DNA of 64,000 bases from Chitinophaga agrisoli (lineage in GTDB: Bacteria > Bacteroidota > Bacteroidia > Chitinophagales > Chitinophagaceae): assembly GCF_008386695.1 (NCBI RefSeq), contig NZ_VUOC01000004.1, positions 2,234,327-2,298,326 on the forward strand, given 5' to 3'. A program made the translations under genes and the position numbers. Numbering within the stretch: position 1 is the stretch's first letter; each line of letters opens with the position of its first letter. The notes under the pieces are model-generated. The model was not told the origin of the DNA. It saw nothing but the letters and a program-made list of their open reading frames with translations, and made no database searches. Positions 43,611-51,633 of the stretch are shown piece by piece.

Positions 43611-46502
43611 TTAGTAGCGCCGCCTCTCTGTTGATGGTGACCGCTGTCTTTTTTTGGATGAAGATTGATTGTCCCTTTCCCTGCTACGCTCCCGCCTGTC
43701 ATTCCGGAATATTCTATCCCTGGACCTGGAACGTCTTCTATTCCGCTCAGGACTACGGCTACGGTCCCTTTGAGGGCTACGTTCCCTTGGCCGCCGTCTT
43801 TCGTCCGTGTACCTATCCCTTGGGTGGTAAAACTTATCCCGGTTACTGCTGCTTTCATTTCTGAAAGGCCGGAAGCCAGTATCCTGGTTGCTTCTTCGTC
43901 TTGGCGAAGGGGAACGCCTTCTTTCGATCCTGTTCCTGTCTTCACGCTCAAACCGGTTATCCTGCGGTGGCCATTGCTGTTGCTGTTGCTCAAACTGCAT
44001 TTCCAGCGATTTGTTTCTGCGCCCCTGCTGAAACCCGCTTATATAACTTTCTATTAGTTTGACCATTCCTTGCTTAAATCCATTTACAAAGTCGTCGCTA
44101 TAAGTTTTCCAGTCATATTGGCTAAATAGCTGCTTTAGCAGTAATAATTCCACATTTTCAGGCGGTATGAATCCGCCATAACCATGCGCCTGTCCTAGTT
44201 TTCCGGCCATCTGCTGTTGGTCCAAAGCGGCTGTTTTCCCCAGTAGGAAAGCATTTTCTGATTTTAATGTACTGATCTCATCATAGATAATATTTCCGAT
44301 CTGGCTGCCTTCCTCCCAGGGATTTTTGCTACTTGGAGAAGGCGGGGCATAATCCCGGTACTCCGGATCATCGCGCAGCAATGAATACAAGGCCCCCTGT
44401 CCTTTTGCGCGATGGCTGCTTTGCTGGTGATATTTATCCCGTTCTGCTCTTGCTATTCTTAATTTTTCCTTCGTTCTCTCCAGTTTTTCCTTTACCTGTT
44501 GTAATTCTACCTTTACCCGTTTCAATTCCTCCCGGGATGCCAGCAGCTCCTCTTTTTGAGACGTAAGGGCACTGCGTAATTCCTTCACTTTATCCAGCAG
44601 CTCTTTATTGCCGGCGGTATTAATATCTGGCTGCTGTTCTTTTTCTTCAAGTACTTTTTCGAAGATCTCCGATAAGCTGTCCCGGAGCTGTTGCATAAAT
44701 TCATTGCGTTGCTCAGCTTCTTTTTCTAACCTGCCTATCTCTGTTGCTCCTTCATTTAACAGCCTGTCACGCCATTCCGCATCCTTTTGCAGCCGTCCTA
44801 TTTCCGCGCTTTGTTCCTTTACCAGCCCCTCATGTTCCTGTGCCTGCTCTTCCATCTCTTTAAGCGCTTCTTCGTCTTTAAGGCGTTGCTCTTCCTTGTC
44901 CTTCACATCCACCTCCAGCGTTTGTATCTTTTCCCGCATGGCCGCTATCGGCAGGGAGTAGATGGCAAAGGAGATGAATTCCAGTTTTACTTGTTTCGCG
45001 TCCTTTAATAAAAGGTCATTTTCTTTGTTTATAGAAAAAACGGCTTTTTTACCTGTGGCGGCCGTTAGGTTGGTATTGTTAAATGCGGGTGCGCGTTTTT
45101 TGCCGGATGTATAGGTCTTATCATCAGTGAGCTTATAGCCCGTTCCTGTCTGTTTTGCATAATCAGAAGGGCTTTCAATAGGCAGGTGATGTTCATAAAA
45201 GTCTTCCAGGTCTGCTTTAGGGATACTGCCAAAGTTGGTGAATTTTGGATCGGAAAAATCTGTGCCTTGTCTGTATGTGCCAAAGGCGGAATACAGGTTT
45301 TTAGCATAGGGGACATTCAGAGGTACATCATTGCCGTAGGTGACCTGCACCTGGTAAAAAACAACTTCACCATTGCCATTTACCCTTTTCTTCACCTCTT
45401 CCTCTATTTTGTCAGATTGCTCTGTGTTTACATCCTTAGGCAGCGCGGTGATGTTCCGTCTGTCTGTACCAGGCCCTCCCAGGTGATCATTCAGCAAATG
45501 CCCGCCTATATATGCTTTGCCTGTTTTTTTTGTCAGGTTGGAGGATTGTATCTTCCCGTCATCGCCTGGCGGGCTTCCCAGCGGATGATCTGGTCCCAGT
45601 ACGAGAGCGGTCATTTTTTTCCCTTCCTTGGCTGTAGTATCTATCTCGTCCCATTTTATTTTAGTACTGGCGCCGGCGCCCGGTCCCCCTCCCACACCTT
45701 CGACGGTTAGTGAAGCCTGGGATTCATTCTTTTTTTTAGTGTTATCCAGACGCGGCCTATAGTCATCCCAGGTGGCGGAGGATTCGGCAAGTGAAAGACC
45801 ATCTATCAGTAATCCATGCTTTCGCACGGCATCCATAGTAACAAGCTTGAATCCCTTGTCCTTTTCATCCGAATAAAACTGGGCCTGCGTCTTTTGCGTC
45901 TGGGCTTTCCCTCCATACTTAAGATCCTTATAGGTTTCATTGAGCAAGTTGCCAATATCGATCAACCCGGCCGTCTTCAATGCATTCAAAAACTCGGTAT
46001 GATCGTCATATTTAGGCCCGTTAAAATTATAAATACCTGCTACCAGCTGGTGTTTCAACTGGTCTATAAAAACACTTTCTTTGGTATGCAACGCCCTTTG
46101 TACTACTGGCGTACCAGTAACAGCGGGGGCTTTAGCCTGAAGGGGTGGCCTGCCGGCAGGGCCTGATCCTAACGTAAATCTTCCATGATCAACCGGCTGC
46201 GCTATGGTCGCAGACGCCGCAGGCAACACAAATCGAGGAGGTGTGACTGGTGGCGCGCCACTTACCTGCTTTTGTTGTGCAGACAGTTGCGCTGGCATAA
46301 GCGCCTGCGGTTCTTTTTTTTGCTGAAGCGGATCAACTGCGGGAAAGGCCGCGCCTCCCGGACGGGTGGGCGATGCTGTTGCAGTGTTTGTGATATGGCC
46401 GGGCATAGGCGGCTGATATTCGTTTGGCATAGCCTCGTAAGGTTTTGAGGGATGGGATCTTACCCCTGAATATACGCCTTTTTTAATCAGCCTCCCTATC
46501 AT
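43611..46502 (-). CDS. Putative nuclease effector with coiled coil and Arg/Ser-rich tail
   Basis: The 963-residue protein has no signal peptide or membrane segment. Residues 1-136 are proline/glutamine-rich and disordered-looking, with PLQAK and VVQR motifs that I associate with proteins near contractile injection systems. Residues about 328-395 carry GGHLLNDHLGGPGTDRRNITALP, then IEEEVKKRV and VFYQVQVTYG. This resembles the DNA/RNA non-specific endonuclease fold, with His335 and Asn350 as candidates. Residues about 522-692 are a long coiled coil, 839-843 is a glutamine run, and 851-963 is a tail with about 40 Arg and 17 Ser in 113 residues, in RSRSPERNRRRSRSRDR style. The start is 3 bases after the GH106 stop, so it is probably translated from the same mRNA. 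No immunity gene is visible. Met25 is an alternative start. The function is unproven. Confidence 0.75.
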   Translation of the reverse strand: MIGRLIKKGVYSGVRSHPSKPYEAMPNEYQPPMPGHITNTATASPTRPGGAAFPAVDPLQQKKEPQALMPAQLSAQQKQVSGAPPVTPPRFVLPAASATIAQPVDHGRFTLGSGPAGRPPLQAKAPAVTGTPVVQRALHTKESVFIDQLKHQLVAGIYNFNGPKYDDHTEFLNALKTAGLIDIGNLLNETYKDLKYGGKAQTQKTQAQFYSDEKDKGFKLVTMDAVRKHGLLIDGLSLAESSATWDDYRPRLDNTKKKNESQASLTVEGVGGGPGAGASTKIKWDEIDTTAKEGKKMTALVLGPDHPLGSPPGDDGKIQSSNLTKKTGKAYIGGHLLNDHLGGPGTDRRNITALPKDVNTEQSDKIEEEVKKRVNGNGEVVFYQVQVTYGNDVPLNVPYAKNLYSAFGTYRQGTDFSDPKFTNFGSIPKADLEDFYEHHLPIESPSDYAKQTGTGYKLTDDKTYTSGKKRAPAFNNTNLTAATGKKAVFSINKENDLLLKDAKQVKLEFISFAIYSLPIAAMREKIQTLEVDVKDKEEQRLKDEEALKEMEEQAQEHEGLVKEQSAEIGRLQKDAEWRDRLLNEGATEIGRLEKEAEQRNEFMQQLRDSLSEIFEKVLEEKEQQPDINTAGNKELLDKVKELRSALTSQKEELLASREELKRVKVELQQVKEKLERTKEKLRIARAERDKYHQQSSHRAKGQGALYSLLRDDPEYRDYAPPSPSSKNPWEEGSQIGNIIYDEISTLKSENAFLLGKTAALDQQQMAGKLGQAHGYGGFIPPENVELLLLKQLFSQYDWKTYSDDFVNGFKQGMVKLIESYISGFQQGRRNKSLEMQFEQQQQQWPPQDNRFEREDRNRIERRRSPSPRRRSNQDTGFRPFRNESSSNRDKFYHPRDRYTDERRRPRERSPQRDRSRSPERNRRRSRSRDRIFRNDRRERSRERDNQSSSKKRQRSPSTERRRY

Positions 46503-46505
46503 TGC

Positions 46506-49328
46506 TTATTCCCGTTTCAGGGGCACTAAGCTCACCGGCCCCAATAATCCGGATGGAACAGGCGCCCAGTCAGCGGCGGAAAACGGTTTATAGAATACGT
46601 TCACAAAATTGATCTCATAAAAGATACGCCACTCCTTCCCTTTACGGTCATAATCCGCAATACGGTTAGCCGGCAGGTTCACCACTTCCACCTCCAGCAC
46701 ATTCTTACCAGCTTTCAGGTATTGCCCTATGCGAGTACGGAATGGCAGTGCCCATAGCGTATCCAATGGGCGACCGTTAAGGATGATGCGGGCGCTTTCC
46801 CGCACCGTGCCCAGGTCCAGCAGCCAGTCATCTGCTACAGTAGCCGGTTTATCAAAACTAATGCGGTAACGCCCCGCGCCTGCGTAGATCTTAGCGGCGC
46901 TATCTGGCAGCAGTGTCCAGGAGGATGGTTTATCCAGCGTAAAGGTCTTTTTTATAGCTGGTTCCCCGCCGGTAAAGGCCAGGTCCCATTTACCGGTCAG
47001 CGGCTGGGGCTCACCGGCTGGCTGCCAATAGGCCCAGGGGTTGCCCTGGAGCGTATTGTCACGGGTTGTTTTTATGATGATGGACTCATCGGGTTGCAGC
47101 TGCAGGTATACCTGTAGTTGTCCATTTTGTTGGCGTGTGCGGCCAATACCGCTTGTACCGGTATAGGCATCAAACAGGGCAGCGCTGTTGCCGGAGGATG
47201 CCAGCGTTACCCAGCCATCAAAGGCACGGGCCTGCTGGTTAGCGATAAAATAATAGTTCCCCTGGTCATAGCGCCTGCGAATATACCGCAATCCCTGCTG
47301 CGCCATGGTTTCCGGGCGCAGCCCGGTTAAGGGCATGGCTGCACCGGCGGTAGTAGCGCCGATGATATGGCCCTGACCAAAGCTGATCCCCTTATTGGTA
47401 AAAGCAATATTGTTTAATGATTGTTTTAACTGTGCCAGCGCCTGACGGCGTGCTGTCAATTGCTGCAGGCCCGGCACATCTTCCGGCAGGTGCTCCAGGA
47501 ATACCACGGTAGCGCCTTCTTTGGCCAGCTGTACCAAATGCTGCATAGTTTCCAGCGGTATAAATTTACACGCAGGCACTACAATTGTCTTGTACGGCGA
47601 ACCAGCTGCAGTACTGATATTGCCATCATGCACCGCAGTTTGCAGCAGCAAACGGTCTGAGATAAAATCTACATCATACCCGCTATTTACCAGCGCATTA
47701 GCCGCCGTATAAAAAGGGAAAGGGTTCATCCACTCCGCTGTTTTACCGATCACGAACTGGTAATATGGATCGCTCATGGGCGATTGCCATATATCAGCTA
47801 CCGGCCAGTAAAGCAGCACATGATTATCCGGCATGCCATCCTGCAGAAAGGATTGCACGCGGGTGATATAACCAGTAAAGGCCGGCATATACCGCCAGAA
47901 AGTATTGTAAGGGGAGAACTCCACAGAGGCATAGAACAGCCAGCCCGGCCAGGGCGCATCTTTAGGCGAGTAAGGCGTGCCATGGAACAATACATGGTTC
48001 ACGCCGGAGAGCAGCATATTATCCAGTTCCGGTTTACACTGCGATAGCGCCGTTTTAAAGTGCTCTGTTAACCAGGTAAAGGTTTCTGCGGATGCAAACT
48101 TTTTACCAGTGATATGCGCCGCGGAAGGGGCAAATTTCAGCATCAGGGGATTAGCTTCCGTATGGCGGATCTCGTTACTATCTATCCGGAGACCGGGGAT
48201 ATTAAAATGGGTGGTGCCAAAGGATTCACATTCCGGCACATCCACCGCGGCGTACAGGTCCAGCAGATTGGCCGGCGAGCCATGGGCCTGGTTACGGGTA
48301 GTGCTGCCCATATGGTGCGCCCAGCTGGTCCAGTTATGGGTAAAATTCTCCAGCAGCATATCAGACAGTGTTTCCCGGTAATCATTCACCACACGGCGTA
48401 CGGTATCCTGGTTGCCATGCCCCAGGAATGCAGGCAGGTAATCCTCCAGGCGGTAACCGCGGCGTTTGGCAAACTCCTGCAGCAGATCCGCAGACCAGTC
48501 TGCGCCAAAGACCTCATAGGAGTCATTAAAAAAAGCGTGTGGCGCAGGCGTGCCTGTTTGTTTAAATGCGGTAGTGAACCCTTCCAGGTAACCAGTCACC
48601 ACCGGTTTGGAAAAATGATCCATTACCCAGCCTTCGCCGCCTGGCGAAGCGCGTTTTACTTTTTGCCCGGTTTTGCCGTTAAACAGCGCTACCAGTTGCC
48701 AGCTACCAGCAGGGGCTGTCCAGTTTAAGGCGCCGGCTGCATTCACCTTTTCTGTGAGATTGAGTATGCGGCCCTGCGGGCCATAGGCCATTAATGCCTG
48801 TAATACTGCCGGTGGCGGGGGTTGATGGGAAGGCTGTTCAGTAGGTTGTGAGCGGCGCGGCGGATCATAACGTACCGGCTCCTGCAGCTGTTGCCCACCC
48901 TGCAATGTATATTCCTTGAAGTACACCTTGCCTGCCGCATCTTCCGGTTTGATACCAGGCCCGCCAAAAGGCCACCCGGTACCGGTATTCATATCCACCG
49001 TAAGGCCTAAACGTTTGCCTTCATTAATGGTATAACCCAGCATATGCATCCACTGTGGAGAAAGAAAAGGGATAAAGCGCTGCTCAAATCCTTTTGTGCC
49101 ATAGATAGGCGTGATCTCTACCCCTCCTATGCCTGCCTGTTGAAAGGCCTGCAGGTTGTAAGCCAACCCCGGTGTGTCCACCGCATTCCCCAGCCACCAC
49201 CAGCGGGTCCAGGGGCGTGTTTCCGGATGAACGGGCGGCCAGCGCAAAGTTTCATTTTGCTGCGCCTGCGTGGGCAACTGGAAAGAACAGATCAACAAAC
49301 AGGCAATAAGTAATCCTCTGGTGTGCAT
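46506..49328 (-). CDS. GH106 alpha-L-rhamnosidase
   Basis: The 940-residue protein has a signal peptide (residues 1-22, ...PTQAQ). It opens with the GH106 signature: RWPPVHPETRPWTRWWWLGNAVD, FQQAGIGGVEITPIYG and GLTVDMNTGTGWPFGGPG. Later come SYEVFGADWSADLLQEFAKRRGYRLEDYLP and the AETFTWLTEHF segment that contains a conserved Glu of the barrel. The C-terminal domains are beta-sandwiches (WLLDLGTVRESARIILNGRPLDTLWALPFR, KNVLEVEVVNLPANR). It cleaves alpha-L-rhamnosyl residues, as found in rhamnogalacturonan side chains. It follows the GH43-like gene by 13 bases and precedes the RS-tailed gene by 3 bases. Confidence 0.93.
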   Translation of the reverse strand: MHTRGLLIACLLICSFQLPTQAQQNETLRWPPVHPETRPWTRWWWLGNAVDTPGLAYNLQAFQQAGIGGVEITPIYGTKGFEQRFIPFLSPQWMHMLGYTINEGKRLGLTVDMNTGTGWPFGGPGIKPEDAAGKVYFKEYTLQGGQQLQEPVRYDPPRRSQPTEQPSHQPPPPAVLQALMAYGPQGRILNLTEKVNAAGALNWTAPAGSWQLVALFNGKTGQKVKRASPGGEGWVMDHFSKPVVTGYLEGFTTAFKQTGTPAPHAFFNDSYEVFGADWSADLLQEFAKRRGYRLEDYLPAFLGHGNQDTVRRVVNDYRETLSDMLLENFTHNWTSWAHHMGSTTRNQAHGSPANLLDLYAAVDVPECESFGTTHFNIPGLRIDSNEIRHTEANPLMLKFAPSAAHITGKKFASAETFTWLTEHFKTALSQCKPELDNMLLSGVNHVLFHGTPYSPKDAPWPGWLFYASVEFSPYNTFWRYMPAFTGYITRVQSFLQDGMPDNHVLLYWPVADIWQSPMSDPYYQFVIGKTAEWMNPFPFYTAANALVNSGYDVDFISDRLLLQTAVHDGNISTAAGSPYKTIVVPACKFIPLETMQHLVQLAKEGATVVFLEHLPEDVPGLQQLTARRQALAQLKQSLNNIAFTNKGISFGQGHIIGATTAGAAMPLTGLRPETMAQQGLRYIRRRYDQGNYYFIANQQARAFDGWVTLASSGNSAALFDAYTGTSGIGRTRQQNGQLQVYLQLQPDESIIIKTTRDNTLQGNPWAYWQPAGEPQPLTGKWDLAFTGGEPAIKKTFTLDKPSSWTLLPDSAAKIYAGAGRYRISFDKPATVADDWLLDLGTVRESARIILNGRPLDTLWALPFRTRIGQYLKAGKNVLEVEVVNLPANRIADYDRKGKEWRIFYEINFVNVFYKPFSAADWAPVPSGLLGPVSLVPLKRE

Positions 49329-49341
49329 AATAACGTGGCTA

Positions 49342-50406
49342 TTATTTTATCCTGAATATAAAAGATGAAGCGGTCATAAACTGTCCGCCCTGCGCGGCGG
49401 TAAACATATAAGCGGGTTTACCCTTTAACATCAGCAGCTGTGGTCTTTCAAAACGGCCATACCGCTTTAGCGATGCCGGCGGCGCCGGTTCCTGTATATG
49501 ATAGTGTGCGGCATCATAATACGCAATGGAAGGAAGAGACCATTTGAGGCCATCCTTTGCTTCCATATATAAACCGGACCGCTGATCATATACGCCCATA
49601 TCCCGGGCCAGCATATTAAAACGGCCCTGCCCGTACCATACAAAAGCATCTTCCAGCTGTTTGTTATCACCCAGGCCGGAAAAGTCTATCAGCGGGTTAT
49701 GCGGATATTTATGATAAGGCCCTTCCGGTTGCTGCGCAATGGCCAGCCCGTATTTGCGGTTGCCGCGGATGGGTTTACCCGCATCCCGCTCATAGTCTGC
49801 CGTATTCCATGATTTATAATACAGCCAGTACTCGCCATTGGGATGATGCACCAACGCAGGGTTGGTGGTACAATGATCATCCCAGTCGCCGGGCGCGCCG
49901 GCTTCCAGTAAAGGCGTATCACTACGTTGCCAGGGCCCGTAAGGGGAGTCTGCTATCGCCAGCCCTATACGTTTTGTATCTGTTTTACCATTGGAATTAC
50001 CCATGTAAAAAAGATAATACTTATTTCCGATCTTTTGAATGTTCGGGTTATGGCAGGTAGTAGCATCCCAATAACCGGGCCCTCTGGGAGACAGTACCGT
50101 TTGCACAAACGTAAACGGTTTTTCCGGGTGATCAGCTACCGCATGGGCGATCTCTGATCCTTTGATCCATCCGCCCATGCCCAGCTTAGCCGGCCAGCGG
50201 GAAAAGAAGACGTGGATCTTTCCATCTTCCCCTTCTACCGGGCTATTACACCACACATACCAGTCTTTCATTTCCAGCGCACGGCCTACGGGGTGCAGGT
50301 GTTTGCTGAAGGCGGATATGGGACGTTCCTGCCATCCCATACCCGCCAGCCTGCTATACAATAAAGTGCTGCCCATACCGGCAAGGAAAGCTCTTCTTGA
50401 GATCAT
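49342..50406 (-). CDS. Five-bladed beta-propeller glycosidase-like protein (GH43/GH117-type superfamily)
   Basis: The 354-residue protein starts with a Tat-like leader (MISRRAFLAGMGSTLLYS; twin Arg at 4-5). It continues with propeller-blade sequences found in the GH43/62/32/68/117/130 superfamily: DWYVWCNSPVEGEDGKIHVFFSRWPAK, GYWDATTCHNPNIQKIGNKYYLFYMGNSNG, DDHCTTNPALVHHPNGEYWLYYKSWN and QLEDAFVWYGQGRFNMLARDM. Acidic residues in WYVW, WDATTCHNP and LEDAFVW fit the usual three-residue active site. I cannot assign a CAZy family or substrate. The neighbours (PL22 and GH106) make a pectin or rhamnogalacturonan oligosaccharide plausible. The gene is 4 bases from PL22 and 13 from GH106, so the set is one operon. 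Confidence 0.75.
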   Translation of the reverse strand: MISRRAFLAGMGSTLLYSRLAGMGWQERPISAFSKHLHPVGRALEMKDWYVWCNSPVEGEDGKIHVFFSRWPAKLGMGGWIKGSEIAHAVADHPEKPFTFVQTVLSPRGPGYWDATTCHNPNIQKIGNKYYLFYMGNSNGKTDTKRIGLAIADSPYGPWQRSDTPLLEAGAPGDWDDHCTTNPALVHHPNGEYWLYYKSWNTADYERDAGKPIRGNRKYGLAIAQQPEGPYHKYPHNPLIDFSGLGDNKQLEDAFVWYGQGRFNMLARDMGVYDQRSGLYMEAKDGLKWSLPSIAYYDAAHYHIQEPAPPASLKRYGRFERPQLLMLKGKPAYMFTAAQGGQFMTASSFIFRIK

Positions 50407-50410
50407 ATGA

Positions 50411-51616
50411 TTAATTGTGTGCCGTTGCGTTATTGGCTATCTCTACCGCATACACTTCCTGCACGCCTTCAAAATTGGCCCTGAAAATAATCCATTTGCC
50501 ATCTGGAGAGAAATGCACATTAGGCTCCAGCTTGTAGTTATGATGCTGCATACCTACCAGTTTCTCTGATACAAACTTATCTCCCTCCGGACGGAACAGG
50601 TAGATCCATTCCCCATCCGGGGCTTTTGCCACCTGGCCAGGGTTACCGCCATCTCCGGCAAACAGCTGCTGTTTGACGTCAGTAGTATAGTGGATGCTCC
50701 ACTCATTCCGATCCAGCGAGTACTTTCTTTCCTTCAATGTTTTTACATCCACGCCACCCAGGTAAAAGGTCACGCTGCGCGGCTGCTGCAGATCAAACCA
50801 AATGGTCTTTCCATCCGGTGAAAAGAATTCATGCCCGGCAATTTCCATATCCACGGTGCGCTTGTGCATCAGCCGTACTTTTTTTGTGTTGATATCAATG
50901 GTCCAGATACGGTCTACTTTATGCCAGGGGCCTTCATGACAGAACATCAGTAATGAGGGATCGGTAGACGAGAACTGCACATGGTTCAGCCAGGCGCTGT
51001 CTGAAAAGATCTTACGCAGCGATCTGGTGCGCAGGTCTATCACGAATAAGGTGCGCGGCAGATGGGCATCATAGATCTTACCGAAGTAATCATGTTTCTC
51101 CGGGTTTGCTTTGGAGATAGCCTTTTCTGCATCGGTTGACCAGGCGCCACCCAATAAGGTCTCGTCTGCATTGAGCGTAGTGATGCTGCCTTTAAAATCA
51201 GCCGGGAATACAAAACGCAGTTCTGTTTTTTTCGTGTCAATATTGGTAGAGAACACGCTGTCCTTGATCTGGTAAAATACATTCCTGCCTTTAGGCGCGG
51301 CAATTTCCCCATTCATAGGAGACGCCTGCTGCGTGACCTGCTCTGTTTTTAAGGTGCTCAGATCAACGGTGTAGATCTGTTTGCCCGCTTCGCCGGTATT
51401 GTAGAACACCATTTTATTACCAATAAAAGGGTTGTTATGAAAATAGAAGCTGGCATTGGAGCCGGGCAGATTGGTAAGGCGTACTACCTTATGATGCGTT
51501 TTGCTGTCGATCCAGGAGGCGGGCATGGGTTGTTGCCCGCCGGTTTCCATTACCTGCTGTGCCATGGTTACAACAGTAGGCGTAGCGCATAACAACGCAA
51601 ACAATAGTGTCTTCAT
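50411..51616 (-). CDS. PL22 oligogalacturonate lyase
   Basis: The 401-residue protein has a signal peptide (residues 1-19, ...VVTMAQ). A seven-bladed propeller begins SWIDSKTHHKVVRLTNLPGSNASFYFHNNPFIGNK. The family signature FCHEGPWHKVDRIW lies at 226-238. Histidines suited to Mn binding follow: IAGHEFFSPDGK with His262, and MQHHNYKLEPNVHFSPDG with Gln357, His358, His359 and His368. PL22 enzymes split unsaturated digalacturonate from pectate lyases by beta-elimination. A signal peptide is notable because many PL22 enzymes are cytoplasmic, so this one appears to act in the periplasm. It lies 17 bases after SusD and ties this PUL to homogalacturonan products. Confidence 0.93.
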   Translation of the reverse strand: MKTLLFALLCATPTVVTMAQQVMETGGQQPMPASWIDSKTHHKVVRLTNLPGSNASFYFHNNPFIGNKMVFYNTGEAGKQIYTVDLSTLKTEQVTQQASPMNGEIAAPKGRNVFYQIKDSVFSTNIDTKKTELRFVFPADFKGSITTLNADETLLGGAWSTDAEKAISKANPEKHDYFGKIYDAHLPRTLFVIDLRTRSLRKIFSDSAWLNHVQFSSTDPSLLMFCHEGPWHKVDRIWTIDINTKKVRLMHKRTVDMEIAGHEFFSPDGKTIWFDLQQPRSVTFYLGGVDVKTLKERKYSLDRNEWSIHYTTDVKQQLFAGDGGNPGQVAKAPDGEWIYLFRPEGDKFVSEKLVGMQHHNYKLEPNVHFSPDGKWIIFRANFEGVQEVYAVEIANNATAHN

Positions 51617-51633
51617 GTGGAATATTTTTCTGA

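Noticed and set aside
43611-46502. DUF4157-type metalloprotease head, as in many injection-system-linked proteins
   Set aside because: VVQR is present but there is no HEXXH motif, so a DUF4157 call is not supported.
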